32,588 bases of DNA from Myxococcota bacterium (lineage in GTDB: Bacteria > Myxococcota_A > UBA796 > UBA9615 > JAKLKC01). Location of the stretch: assembly GCA_023150875.1 (NCBI GenBank), contig JAKLKC010000065.1:1-32588 (forward strand), read 5' to 3'. Below, piece by piece: positions 24,935-32,435 of the stretch. Numbering within the stretch: the stretch's first letter is position 1; each line of letters opens with the position of its first letter. The translations under genes were made by a program, and so were the position numbers. The notes below the pieces were generated by a model. The model did not search any database and was not told the DNA's origin. It worked only from the letters and a program-made list of their open reading frames with translations.

Positions 24935-26020
24935 TCAGCGCCGGATCGCGGCCACCCGGGACACGATCCCCGCGTCGATCCACTCCTGGGCGCGGGCGGT
25001 CATCCACGCGCGGAAGGCCGCCCCCTGGTCGCTCGCGGCGACGATGCTGACCAGGGACTCCCTCGCCTGGAGGACGTGCCACCACCCGAGGTCTCGCTGG
25101 CGGACGACGGGGCCGCCGCGGGCACACCACACCTCGGACGCGCCGCCGAACGCCTCGTCGGCGCGGAGGGCGGCGGCGGTGGCGCACTCGGGGTTGACGT
25201 GGAGCATCAGCGACAGGTCGGGCACGCCGGGGACCAGGAGCGGGCGCCGGTCGGTCCCCCGGGACACCCCCACGAACACCCCGAACCGATCCGCCTCCAC
25301 CCATGGGGTCGGCCACGTCCACAGGCCGAACCGTTGCGCGTAGTCCTCGGGCTTCGCGCCCCTGCCCTCCTTGATCCCGCACGGCAGACCGGCCGCCTCC
25401 AGCAGGTCCCGCACCGCCCGGACGGCGTCCCACGACCATGTCGTCAGCACGTCCCGCGCGTCCCACGCGGGCAAGATCCCCATGACTGCGGGCAATTCCA
25501 GGCGACTCACGGCAACCCCCACGGCATCGATCAGGTGGCAGAACTGGCGCCATTCGAGCGGCGCGTCCGGCCAGGCGATGCGCCGGAGCCGCGACCACGT
25601 CGTCATGGGAAGGAAGGGCTCGGGAAAGGTCGTCGGGTAGGCGGCGATGGCCGTCACCCATCGACGGTCTTGCCGACGCTTCTCGAGCCCGTGGGCGGCC
25701 GGCGGCGCCCCCGGCTCGTTCAGGTACTTGCCGAGCTGCTCGACATCCGGCGGTGCGCTCCGCTTCAGCTCCAGGACGAGCGACTCCCCCCGCCAGCGCA
25801 ACACGATGTCCGTCCGCCCATCCGGCAGGACATCCTGCACGTCCACGCTCGGGGTGGCGCCCGGAAGGTCGGACCACGCGGCGGCCTCCCGCACCCTCGG
25901 CCAGACCAGGGGATGCTCCAACGCGGCGGCGAGGGCATCCTCCAGGAACCCCTCGTGGGGCACGTTCCGGTGGAGGGCCCGGCGGTAAAGGCGGGCAGCG
26001 AGCTGTTCGGCGCGGGGCAT
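24935..26020 (-). CDS. PD-(D/E)XK nuclease-like protein
   Basis: A 361-aa cytoplasmic protein from ATG 26020, with only a weak ribosome binding site (GGAG about 15 bases off). The N-terminal 100 residues carry a nuclease-type core: E27 in a first helix (HEGFLEDAL), then DGRTDIVLRWRGESLVLELKRS, where D71, E84 and K86 form the D...ExK triad, and an Asp/Gln helix after it (PDVEQLGKYL). The rest (110-361) is Trp-rich and unassigned. It precedes mod-res on the same strand and may be a third part of that defence unit or an independent nuclease. The family assignment rests on this motif alone. Confidence 0.65.
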   Translation of the reverse strand: MPRAEQLAARLYRRALHRNVPHEGFLEDALAAALEHPLVWPRVREAAAWSDLPGATPSVDVQDVLPDGRTDIVLRWRGESLVLELKRSAPPDVEQLGKYLNEPGAPPAAHGLEKRRQDRRWVTAIAAYPTTFPEPFLPMTTWSRLRRIAWPDAPLEWRQFCHLIDAVGVAVSRLELPAVMGILPAWDARDVLTTWSWDAVRAVRDLLEAAGLPCGIKEGRGAKPEDYAQRFGLWTWPTPWVEADRFGVFVGVSRGTDRRPLLVPGVPDLSLMLHVNPECATAAALRADEAFGGASEVWCARGGPVVRQRDLGWWHVLQARESLVSIVAASDQGAAFRAWMTARAQEWIDAGIVSRVAAIRR

Positions 26021-26161
26021 CGGGACGGGACCCTACTCCAGTCTCGGGTTCCAGGGCAAGGGCGGGATGCGGCCCCACGCGGTCCCCCGTCGTTGTCGGG
26101 AACGGGGATGCCATTCACCCAACCCCCGGGGGGAACTCCGCCTCCTTCCGACCCCGGGCCC

Positions 26162-27223
26162 TCACCCCTCGGGGACGACCGCCCCTCCCGATCCCACGGG
26201 GCCGAGGACCGACAGGTTCACCTCGGGGGGCGGAGGCACCCCGATCCACAGGCCCGCCTCCCCCACGGGGCCGTGGTCCTGGAAGACCGGGTCCTTCCAC
26301 TCGAAGTCCTGCCCTGCCGGCACCATGGGGCGGATGCGGAGTCCCTTGCGCCCGCGGCGCTCGACGACGGTGACGTAGCCCCGGTGGCTCCCCTCCGGCG
26401 TGTTGACCACGGCGGGATGGGTCACGGCCATGGCGTCCACCGGCCCCTGGGCGGCGATGGACCGGAGCAGGTCGTCCAGGGGGCACGGCAGCGGCCCGGA
26501 CACCTCGTAGCGCTCCAGGGTCCCGGGGCGGGCGGCGTAGACCCACCAGCCGCCGGGTTTCCGCTGGAGAAGCTCGGCGTCGAAGAGGTTCCCGAGCACC
26601 TGGGCGACCTCGCAGGGGTGCTCGGGCAGCTCCCCGTTCACGGACATCATCCCCATCCGGATCTCGGGCTGGGGGCCGGGGCCGGTGACCTCCTGTCCCA
26701 TCTTCTCGATGCTGGCGGTGCCGGGATCGAGCCACTCCCCCAGCCCCTCGGGCATCGAGTCCCAGCCGGCCCCGGTGGCCTGGTGCCAGTCCTCCCGGAA
26801 CACCCCCACGTTGGCCTCGCCGGTGCCGACCCGCCTCCAGGCCGCCCACCACCCCACCGGGCCGTCGCCCTCGGGGGCGACCCGCTCCACGGCGGCGAGG
26901 GCGCGGGTGAGCCTTCCGTCGCCGTCGCTCACCAGCACCTCGCCGATGCGGAACGCGCGGCGTACCTCGGGCCGGGACGCGAACTGGTGGATGGCCGCGG
27001 CGAGCATGGCCTCCTCGCCGGGGTCGATGGCGCTCTTCAACACCATGTTCTCGTGGAAGCCGTCCCCGAAGAAGAGCAGCGAGAAGGGGCAGGCGCCCGC
27101 CAGGGCGAAGGCGTCCTCCACCCCGGACATCACCCCCTTCCGGAGGCCTTCGACCGCCGAGCAGTCCCCGGTCCAGGGGATGCGCTGCATGTGGAAGTTC
27201 AGGCGACGGGTCTCTGCGGACAT
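26162..27223 (-). CDS. Hypothetical protein
   Basis: A 353-aa protein starting at ATG 27223, with GGGAGGG about nine bases before it. I do not recognise the family. No signal peptide or membrane segment; composition is that of a soluble globular protein with many Trp and Gly, and motifs such as ACPFSLLFFGDGFHENMV (43-60), GWWAAWRRVG and QGPVDAMAVTHPAVV. The coding frame is supported by length, ribosome binding site and normal amino-acid mix. It is divergent from the VOC gene and lies 141 bases before the PD-(D/E)XK gene on the same strand. Confidence 0.7.
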   Translation of the reverse strand: MSAETRRLNFHMQRIPWTGDCSAVEGLRKGVMSGVEDAFALAGACPFSLLFFGDGFHENMVLKSAIDPGEEAMLAAAIHQFASRPEVRRAFRIGEVLVSDGDGRLTRALAAVERVAPEGDGPVGWWAAWRRVGTGEANVGVFREDWHQATGAGWDSMPEGLGEWLDPGTASIEKMGQEVTGPGPQPEIRMGMMSVNGELPEHPCEVAQVLGNLFDAELLQRKPGGWWVYAARPGTLERYEVSGPLPCPLDDLLRSIAAQGPVDAMAVTHPAVVNTPEGSHRGYVTVVERRGRKGLRIRPMVPAGQDFEWKDPVFQDHGPVGEAGLWIGVPPPPEVNLSVLGPVGSGGAVVPEG

Positions 27224-27375
27224 GGTCGGGCCCTCCCCCGGGGGTCGCGCCCCCGCGCCCGATGAGTCTACACCATGGGGGAGCGGGCGTCACCGGCGGG
27301 GCGACGACCGTCGCCTGGCGCCCGGGGGCCGTTTGCGGTACACAGAGGTCCGAACTCGTGCGTTGGAGGCGGACG

Positions 27376-27762
27376 ATGCCGGTCCTCGGAATGGGCGGCT
27401 ACTTCTTCCGGGCCAAGGACCCCAAGGCCCTGAAGGCCTGGTACCGGGACCACCTGGGGGTGGGCGGCGGGATGGGCACGGACGAGTCGGGCCGGAGCAA
27501 CGAGTGGGTGTGGTTCACCCAGGGTGGCCCCATGGTCTTCGAGCCCTTCTCGGCCGACTCCGACTACTTCGCCGCCGACAAGCAGGCGATGATCAACCTG
27601 CGGGTCTCCGACATCGAGGGCCTGCTCGCCCGCCTTCGCGCCGCGGGCATCGAGGTGATCACCAAGCCCGAGTGGGACGTCCCCGAGCTCGGCCGCTTCG
27701 CCCGTGTCCACGACCCCGAAGGCAACGCCATCGAGCTCTGGGAGCCCGCCCCCCGGCCGTGA
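27376..27762 (+). CDS. VOC superfamily (glyoxalase/bleomycin-resistance-like) protein
   Basis: A 128-aa protein from ATG 27376, six bases after GGAGG; an upstream in-frame ATG at 27262 would add 38 residues of poor quality. The beta-alpha-beta-beta-beta pattern repeats twice: YFFRAKDPKALKAWYRDHLGV, then INLRVSDIEGLLARLRAAGIEV, with the typical ending FARVHDPEGNAIELWEP. The Glu near the end (IELWEP) is a usual metal ligand of the family. Members range from dioxygenases and epimerases to binding proteins; the actual reaction cannot be deduced. Monocistronic by appearance. Confidence 0.88.
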   Translation: MPVLGMGGYFFRAKDPKALKAWYRDHLGVGGGMGTDESGRSNEWVWFTQGGPMVFEPFSADSDYFAADKQAMINLRVSDIEGLLARLRAAGIEVITKPEWDVPELGRFARVHDPEGNAIELWEPAPRP

Positions 27763-27813
27763 CTCGCCCCAGGACGACGGCGGCCCGAGGCTGATCCGGA
27801 GGCGCGGATCCGT

Positions 27814-27849
27814 CCCCCTCAGGGGGCGACCTGCCCCGCTGGCAGCGGG
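27814..27849. terminator. Two hairpins between convergent genes
   Basis: CCCCC-TCA-GGGGG (27814-27826) and CCCGCT-GGC-AGCGGG (27835-27849) lie in the gap between the VOC gene and a hypothetical gene that face each other. Stems are short and perfect but without T-tracts. A bidirectional terminator is plausible. The remaining bases to 27971 show nothing. Confidence 0.35.
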
Positions 27850-27971
27850 CGAAGCTCCGTTCCGATGGGTCGATCCGGGTCGGGCTCGACGGCGGAGAGC
27901 TGGAGCCAGGCGACCATCCGCCGGCCGCCCTGGTCCAGGGCCAGGGCGCGCTCCTCGCCCAGCCCACGGGA

Positions 27972-28436
27972 TCAGTACTCCCCCTTGATCACGAAGAACG
28001 ACCCGCGGATCGTCCCGGCGAGCTTCGACTTCTGGGTGGCGAACCTGAAGCGCGAGGCCAGTTCGGCGGGGACCTCCATGCCCTCCGCGAGCTTGAAGCC
28101 GACGGCGCGCTTCTTGGGGTCGTCCACCGCGTACATCACGTTGACCGAGAGCCCGCTCTCATAGAAGACGTAGGCGATCCGCAGGTGCTCGACCTGGAAG
28201 GCCGTCGCCTCCAGCGGACGGGACGCGATGGCGAGCTTGCGCTCTGCCTCGAGGATCCCGTGCACCCACTCGATGGTCGCCCTCGCCTCGCTCGCAGGCT
28301 CGACCACGAACGTGTGGGCGTACCGGGTCCTGAAGTAGCGGGCCTCATGCGCTCGCAGTCCTGCGAGGGCCGCCGCCACCGGCGACGACTCCACTCCGAC
28401 GGTCGAGACGGTGTTGAAGTCCACGGCGTGGGACAT
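27972..28436 (-). CDS. Hypothetical protein
   Basis: A 154-aa soluble protein from ATG 28436, with GGAG eight bases in front. No family recognised. It has a charged helical middle (IEWVHGILEAERKLAIASRP, about 54-73), followed by strands (VEHLRIAYVFYESGLSVNVMY) and a Lys-rich end (FATQKSKLAGTIRGSFFVIKGEY). Base composition is less GC-rich than most neighbours. A -10-like TATCAT on the minus strand (28490-28485) lies 49 bases upstream, without a good -35. It sits next to the repeat-flanked AbiE unit, so it may be part of an accessory segment. Confidence 0.7.
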   Translation of the reverse strand: MSHAVDFNTVSTVGVESSPVAAALAGLRAHEARYFRTRYAHTFVVEPASEARATIEWVHGILEAERKLAIASRPLEATAFQVEHLRIAYVFYESGLSVNVMYAVDDPKKRAVGFKLAEGMEVPAELASRFRFATQKSKLAGTIRGSFFVIKGEY

Positions 28437-28642
28437 GGGGCACTCTCCGGGCCGGCTTGCCCGCTGCATCTCGGATACGGGAGAATGATAAGGCATTCCC
28501 TCCCGCGAAAGGGACGCAAGGACCCGGCGTCTGTGGCGGCACGCGTTCCAGCCCATTCGGCTTGCGCCGGACCGCTGGCGCGACCAGATATTGCAGGTAT
28601 TTTGATGAGCCCGTCCTGGAGTCCGAACAGTGGAAGCAGCTT

Positions 28643-28729
28643 GAATCCCGCTGGGACTCGACCTCGCAAGTGCGCGGAGTCACAGGACGGACAGCGGTGG
28701 TGACCCTGGCGGGACGAGTTTCGAACTGG
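28643..28729. repeat. Imperfect direct repeat, left copy, beside the AbiE operon
   Basis: This 87-bp segment corresponds to 30416-30501 on the other side of the AbiE operon. Three parts can be aligned: 28643-28671 (23 of 29 identical, the last 14 perfect: TCGACCTCGCAAGT), a poorly matching middle of 24 bases, and 28696-28729 (31 of 34 identical, ending GGGACGAGTTTCGAACTGG). The surrounding gap 28437-28811 has no gene that I can support. Confidence 0.8.
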
Positions 28730-28791
28730 TGCCGCGCTGCGGTCGCGGAAGACTTCCTCATCCTGAATGAGGGACGCTGATCGGACATACT

Positions 28792-28820
28792 TGTAGCCAC
28801 ATAAAGCCTGTATGGCTACA
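28792..28820 (+). promoter_or_regulatory. AbiEi operator: perfect inverted repeat
   Basis: TGTAGCCA (28792-28799) and TGGCTACA (28813-28820) are perfect reverse complements, 13 bases apart. A -10-like CATACT (28786-28791) lies directly before, so the palindrome would cover the start of transcription. AbiEi proteins are known to bind inverted repeats at their own promoter and repress it, which matches this layout. Confidence 0.65.
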
Positions 28821-28829
28821 TTACGGACC

Positions 28830-29435
28830 ATGACTACCGACGAGGCCCTCCCACCGGACACCGACATCGGGCGCTTGCCCCTCGCGTTCACGGCGACGGC
28901 TGCGCAACGCGCTGGGGTCTCCCGACGCCGCCTTCGCGCCCTCCTCGAGTCGGGCGCCGTGGTCCGCTCCCACCGCGGGCTATACCGCCGCGTCGACGCC
29001 CCCCTGGGCAATGAGGACCTCCAGACGATCACGCTGCGCGCGCCCGGTGCAACCCTCTGTCTGCTCACCGCGTTGTCCCACCATGACCTGACCGACCAGA
29101 TCCCGACGCGGATCGACGTCGCGCTACCCCGTCAACGCCGGCCCCCGAAGGTCGGCCTCCCCATTGCGTGGCATCGCTTCGACGCCGAGACCTACGACCT
29201 CGGCCGCGGCATCCTCGACCTCGGAGGCGGGCTGTCGATCGGGCTGTACTCGCCCGAGCGATGCATCGCCGATGCGTTCCGCCTGCGTCACCTCCTCGGC
29301 GAGGAGGTCGCGGTCGAGGCGCTCAAGCGCTGGCTTCGGCGGCCCGGCTCGACGCCGGGTGCCCTGCTCGCCCTCGCGAAGGCGTTCCCCAAGGCCGAGG
29401 CATCTCTCCGCGACACCCTGCGCGTGCTCCTGTGA
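28830..29435 (+). CDS. abiEi: AbiEi-family antitoxin
   Basis: A 201-aa protein. ATG 28830 is preferred: the alternative ATG 28812 sits inside the operator palindrome, has no ribosome binding site and would leave a very short leader. The N-terminal winged helix (about 18-54; ATAAQRAGVSRRRLRALLES, then GLYRRVD) binds DNA; the C-terminal antitoxin domain includes YSPERCIADAFRLRHLLGEE (140-159) and VEALKRWLRR. Family knowledge: AbiEi counters the AbiEii nucleotidyltransferase without binding it (type IV toxin-antitoxin) and represses the operon. Coupled to the toxin by a GTGA overlap. Confidence 0.9.
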   Translation: MTTDEALPPDTDIGRLPLAFTATAAQRAGVSRRRLRALLESGAVVRSHRGLYRRVDAPLGNEDLQTITLRAPGATLCLLTALSHHDLTDQIPTRIDVALPRQRRPPKVGLPIAWHRFDAETYDLGRGILDLGGGLSIGLYSPERCIADAFRLRHLLGEEVAVEALKRWLRRPGSTPGALLALAKAFPKAEASLRDTLRVLL

Positions 29436-30337
29436 CGAGCCGCCCCACCCACGGCACCGCAGCCGGGTCCGCGTACCTCGCCCTGCGCAAGAAGGCGTCC
29501 GAGCAGGACCGCTCCACCGCCGAACTCCTCCAGCTCTACGCGTTGGAGGGGTTCCTGGCGCGCCTGGCCGTCTCGCCGCACCGCGAGCGGTTCGTGCTCA
29601 AGGGCGGCGCGCTGCTCGCCGCGTTCAAGGCGCGCCGGCCGACACGAGACGTCGATCTCCTCGCCCTGCGCGTCCCGGACGATCCCTTCGCCGTAAGAGA
29701 CCTGATCGTTTCCGTCGCCTCAACCACGCTGGACGACGGGCTGGCGTTTGCCCTCGACGCGACGACGGTGGAGACCATCCGATCGGAGGATGTCTACCCC
29801 GGCATCCGCGTGACGCTGCACGCCACGTTGGCGACCGCGAAGCTCGTCTTCCACGTCGACGTCAACGTCGGCGATCCCGTCTGGCCCGGCCCGGCCGACG
29901 TCCGACTCCCTCGCATCCTGGCGTCGGAGCCGCTCGTGGTCCAGGGCTATCCGCTGCCGATGGTGTTGGCCGAGAAGATCATGACCGCCGTGGAGCGGGG
30001 TGCCGCGACCTCCCGCTGGCGAGACTTCGCCGATGTCTTGCTGCTGACCCGCCAGAACCCAATCGACGGGGAGGCGCTCCACGGCGCGCTCGCCGCGGTC
30101 GCGACGCACCGCGCCCGGACGCGGATCCTGCTCGAGTACGCGCTAGCGGACCTCGCGGAGGTCGGACGACACCGGTGGCGCAGGTGGAGACGCGCGCAAC
30201 GCCTGGAGGATCGGATCCCCGAGGCGTTCACGGACGTGCTCGACGAGGTCAGCGCGTTCGCCGATCCAGCGCTCGCGGGTCAGGTCCAGTCGATGGTGTG
30301 GAACCCGACCGGGCGAGCGTGGGAGCCCAAGAGGTGA
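29432..30337 (+). CDS. abiEii: AbiEii/AbiGii-family nucleotidyltransferase toxin
   Basis: A 301-aa protein from GTG 29432, four bases overlapping the antitoxin stop. The nucleotidyltransferase core is present: VLKGGALLAAF (55-65), then PTRDVDLL with the two metal Asp (D73, D75), and the typical later motif AEKIMTAVERGAATSRWRDFAD. Members of this family transfer nucleotides, in some cases to tRNA, and stop growth upon phage infection (abortive infection). All key residues are kept, so it is probably active and held in check by AbiEi. The C-terminus (about 225-301) is Arg-rich and helical. Confidence 0.9.
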   Translation: MTSRPTHGTAAGSAYLALRKKASEQDRSTAELLQLYALEGFLARLAVSPHRERFVLKGGALLAAFKARRPTRDVDLLALRVPDDPFAVRDLIVSVASTTLDDGLAFALDATTVETIRSEDVYPGIRVTLHATLATAKLVFHVDVNVGDPVWPGPADVRLPRILASEPLVVQGYPLPMVLAEKIMTAVERGAATSRWRDFADVLLLTRQNPIDGEALHGALAAVATHRARTRILLEYALADLAEVGRHRWRRWRRAQRLEDRIPEAFTDVLDEVSAFADPALAGQVQSMVWNPTGRAWEPKR

Positions 30338-30340
30338 GCG

Positions 30341-30399
30341 GTCACGAGTCGTTGTCACGAGTCGTTGTCGGTCCACGACGCGCCGACCGAAGTCGGTCG
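30341..30399. repeat. 13-bp tandem repeat and hairpin after the AbiE operon
   Basis: GTCACGAGTCGTT occurs twice in tandem (30341-30353 and 30354-30366), directly after the toxin stop. It is followed by a hairpin CGACCG-AAGT-CGGTCG (30384-30399) that may end the operon, although no T-tract follows. Confidence 0.5.
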
Positions 30400-30415
30400 C
30401 CGCGAGCGCGAGTCC

Positions 30416-30501
30416 GAGTCCCGTGGCGCGTCGACCTCGCAAGTAGTTGAAATCACGGAATTGTGAAGGTGATGACCCCGACGGGACGAGTTTCGAACTG
30501 G
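30416..30501. repeat. Imperfect direct repeat, right copy, beside the AbiE operon
   Basis: Partner of 28643-28729, in the same orientation and 1,772-1,773 bases away. Both outer parts match strongly while the middle 23 bases (30445-30467) differ and are AT-rich. The two copies enclose the AbiE promoter, both genes and the tandem repeat. No integrase or transposase is present between them. The rest of the gap up to 30621 holds nothing else that I can name. Confidence 0.8.
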
Positions 30502-30621
30502 ATCGTCGAGACCGGGAGCGAGTCGATGCGGCTCAGTGCGGCGGCGGGAGCGGGGCATTCCGCCGGTCGTCATCGCGCCCAGCATCCCGCCGGGCAGGTC
30601 GAGTCGGGATGGCGCGATCGC

Positions 30622-31104
30622 CTACCGACCGACCTTCCGGACGAACTCCGCCACCACGGCGGCGCTGACCCAGGGGTTGCCCGCTGAGATCCGCGTGGCG
30701 ACCGAGATCGCCTGCGCCGCTGCCATCCGCCCAGCCCACACCAGCTCAATCATCAAGGCCAGTCCACGCATCGTAGGCACCCCGGCCGACGCGCAGGCAC
30801 GAAGCAGCGCGCCGTCGTTCGAAACGCATGTACAGCCCCGGTCCCGCGCAACGATGAGGCACACCCGGTCAGGGAACGAGAGCCCCCTCTCCTTGCCGGC
30901 GCCCGCCTCGGCAAGCTGCTCGGCCGTGGGCTCCACCACGCCGATGCCCAACTCCTCGCAGCCCATCTGGTCGAGCTGGTCGACCTCGTCGAGCACGTCC
31001 CGGGCGACCATCAGCGGGCCGAGGTGCCTCGCCGCCAGGGCGAGCACGCCGCGTTCCGCGTTGGCGTAGTCGATCAGGACGTTCGCGTCGACGACGAGCA
31101 GCAT
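30622..31104 (-). CDS. PIN-domain ribonuclease-like protein
   Basis: A 160-aa protein from ATG 31104, eight bases after the stop of the XRE-ImmA/IrrE gene; GGGGCCGGG before it is a weak ribosome binding site, so it may depend on coupled translation. The PIN acidic residues are in place: D6 (VVDANVLID), E40 (VLDEVDQL), D79 (SFPDRVCL) and D97 (VSNDGALL). PIN proteins of this size are mostly VapC-like RNases acting as toxins. The C-terminal 45 residues are helical and unassigned. Together with the upstream protease it forms a probable toxin-antitoxin-like pair. Confidence 0.82.
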   Translation of the reverse strand: MLLVVDANVLIDYANAERGVLALAARHLGPLMVARDVLDEVDQLDQMGCEELGIGVVEPTAEQLAEAGAGKERGLSFPDRVCLIVARDRGCTCVSNDGALLRACASAGVPTMRGLALMIELVWAGRMAAAQAISVATRISAGNPWVSAAVVAEFVRKVGR

Positions 31105-31112
31105 CCCGGCCC

Positions 31113-32273
31113 CTACCCTACCCAGGAAGCCCAGCGTTCGCGCATTCCGTTCAGCGACAGCCCCAGGATCTCCGCCGCCCTGGAGAGCGTGATGACGTCG
31201 CCCTCGACGGCCTGCCGGACCATGCGTGCGAGGCGGTCCCCCTGGAAGTCGTGCTCGTCCAGGCTCGCGGGCTCCGCTCCGGCGAGCGCGCTCGGGCGCG
31301 GCGCCCGGAAGACCCCGGCCGGGGAAGCCTCCGGCTCGGCGAGCTTGAGCAAGGGGCGCCCGTGACGCCGCTGGTACTCGAAGTTCATCCGCGACCACAG
31401 CGCAGGGCGCTCGTCCTTGGGGAGCCGCTCCGCCACGCGGAAGAGCACGGTCCGCCAGCTCACCCGGAAGACGCGCTTGACCTTCAGCACCCGATCCAGG
31501 AACGCGAGCCCCGCAGCGTCGGCCCACTCCCGCCGGAAGACTCCATCGGGCATCAGGAAATGCGACGCGAACGCTTCGGCCTCCCGCTCCTGGTCCTCGT
31601 CCTCGTCCTCGGCGAACACGTCGAACGACGCGAGGTGCAGGAGCAGGTGTCCAAGCTCGTGGACGGCGGAGAAGATCCAGTGCTCCACGGCCAGGCGGTC
31701 CCAGGTGTTGACGACGACCGCGGGCCCCCCGTCCTCTTCCGCAACGGAGAGCCCCAGGAAGGCGTCGGTCGCGACCTGGACGGCGAAGACCTTCACGCCG
31801 ACGGACTCCAGGAGGCCGCACACGTCGTGGACGGGCTCCCTCTCGTTGAGGCCGAAGTGCGACCGGGCCAGCGCCGCCACTGCCGGAATGCCGGTCCCGC
31901 GCGCGCCCTGCACGGCCTCGCACAGGGGGCCCAGCCGGTGGGGTATGCGGTCACCGAGCAGCTCCTCCAGCTCGTTCCAGTCCTGGAGCCAGCAGGACAC
32001 GGACGCGAGCACCTGGTCCCGGCTCTTGAGCCGCTTCAACGAGCGGAAGCGCACCCGCTGGAGCCGGCGGACCGGGGTGACCAGGTCGCGGACGGGCACC
32101 CCCAGCGCACCGGCGATCGCGCGCAGGCTCTCGACGCGGGGCGCGGATCGGCCCTTCTCGATGGCCCGGTAGGCGGCCCGGGACAGGCCAGCCGCCTCCG
32201 CAACGGCCTCCTGAGACTTGCCCCGGTCGTGCCGCACTCGGACGAGGTTGGTTGCTAGCACGCGGTTGTCCAT
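31113..32273 (-). CDS. XRE-family regulator with ImmA/IrrE metalloprotease domain
   Basis: A 386-aa protein from ATG 32273, with GAGGAGG five bases upstream; a longer frame to 32360 would pass over the promoter. The N-terminal helix-turn-helix (about 5-62; KSQEAVAEAAGLSRAAYRAIEKG) is of XRE type. The metalloprotease domain has VHELGHLLLH (H205, E206, H209) and the following EAEAFASHFLMP with the third ligand Glu. The C-terminal 30 residues look like a second helix-turn-helix (LSRAAEILGLSLNGMRERW). Proteins of this type are repressors or antitoxins that cut a partner or themselves upon a signal. The PIN gene follows directly. Confidence 0.9.
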   Translation of the reverse strand: MDNRVLATNLVRVRHDRGKSQEAVAEAAGLSRAAYRAIEKGRSAPRVESLRAIAGALGVPVRDLVTPVRRLQRVRFRSLKRLKSRDQVLASVSCWLQDWNELEELLGDRIPHRLGPLCEAVQGARGTGIPAVAALARSHFGLNEREPVHDVCGLLESVGVKVFAVQVATDAFLGLSVAEEDGGPAVVVNTWDRLAVEHWIFSAVHELGHLLLHLASFDVFAEDEDEDQEREAEAFASHFLMPDGVFRREWADAAGLAFLDRVLKVKRVFRVSWRTVLFRVAERLPKDERPALWSRMNFEYQRRHGRPLLKLAEPEASPAGVFRAPRPSALAGAEPASLDEHDFQGDRLARMVRQAVEGDVITLSRAAEILGLSLNGMRERWASWVG

Positions 32274-32281
32274 GTCGGCCT

Positions 32282-32327
32282 CCTCGACTGTCGAGGCAAT
32301 TATAGCCATTCCGACGGATGCTGCACA
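32282..32327 (-). promoter_or_regulatory. Promoter and palindromic operator of the XRE-ImmA/PIN operon
   Basis: On the minus strand TGTGCA (32327-32322) and a consensus TATAAT (32304-32299) are 17 bases apart. Two bases after the -10 begins the perfect palindrome CCTCGAC-A-GTCGAGG (32296-32282), which covers the expected start of transcription and ends nine bases before the ATG. It is the natural candidate for binding by the XRE domain. Confidence 0.7.
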
Positions 32328-32435
32328 GATGCCTAGTTGCTGGTGCACGGTGAGCCCCACCGACCATATCCTGGCCGCCGGGCTCGAACCCGAGACGGCG
32401 GCCGAAGTCGCCGCGGGGGGCTACGGCAAGCGCCA

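Noticed and set aside
28679-28704. Compensatory stem in the AbiE-flanking repeats (GTCAC/GTGAC on the left, ATCAC/GTGAT on the right)
   Set aside because: The second arms do not occupy the same aligned position in the two copies, so this is not true covariation.
28712-28735. tRNA 3' end suggested by TTCGAAC in the AbiE-flanking repeat
   Set aside because: The flanking bases cannot form a T-stem and no acceptor or anticodon arm exists upstream.
28457-28780. Small gene in the gap before AbiE
   Set aside because: Frames on both strands run across the repeat, have no ribosome binding site and share only the repeat-derived string GRVSNW with the other copy.
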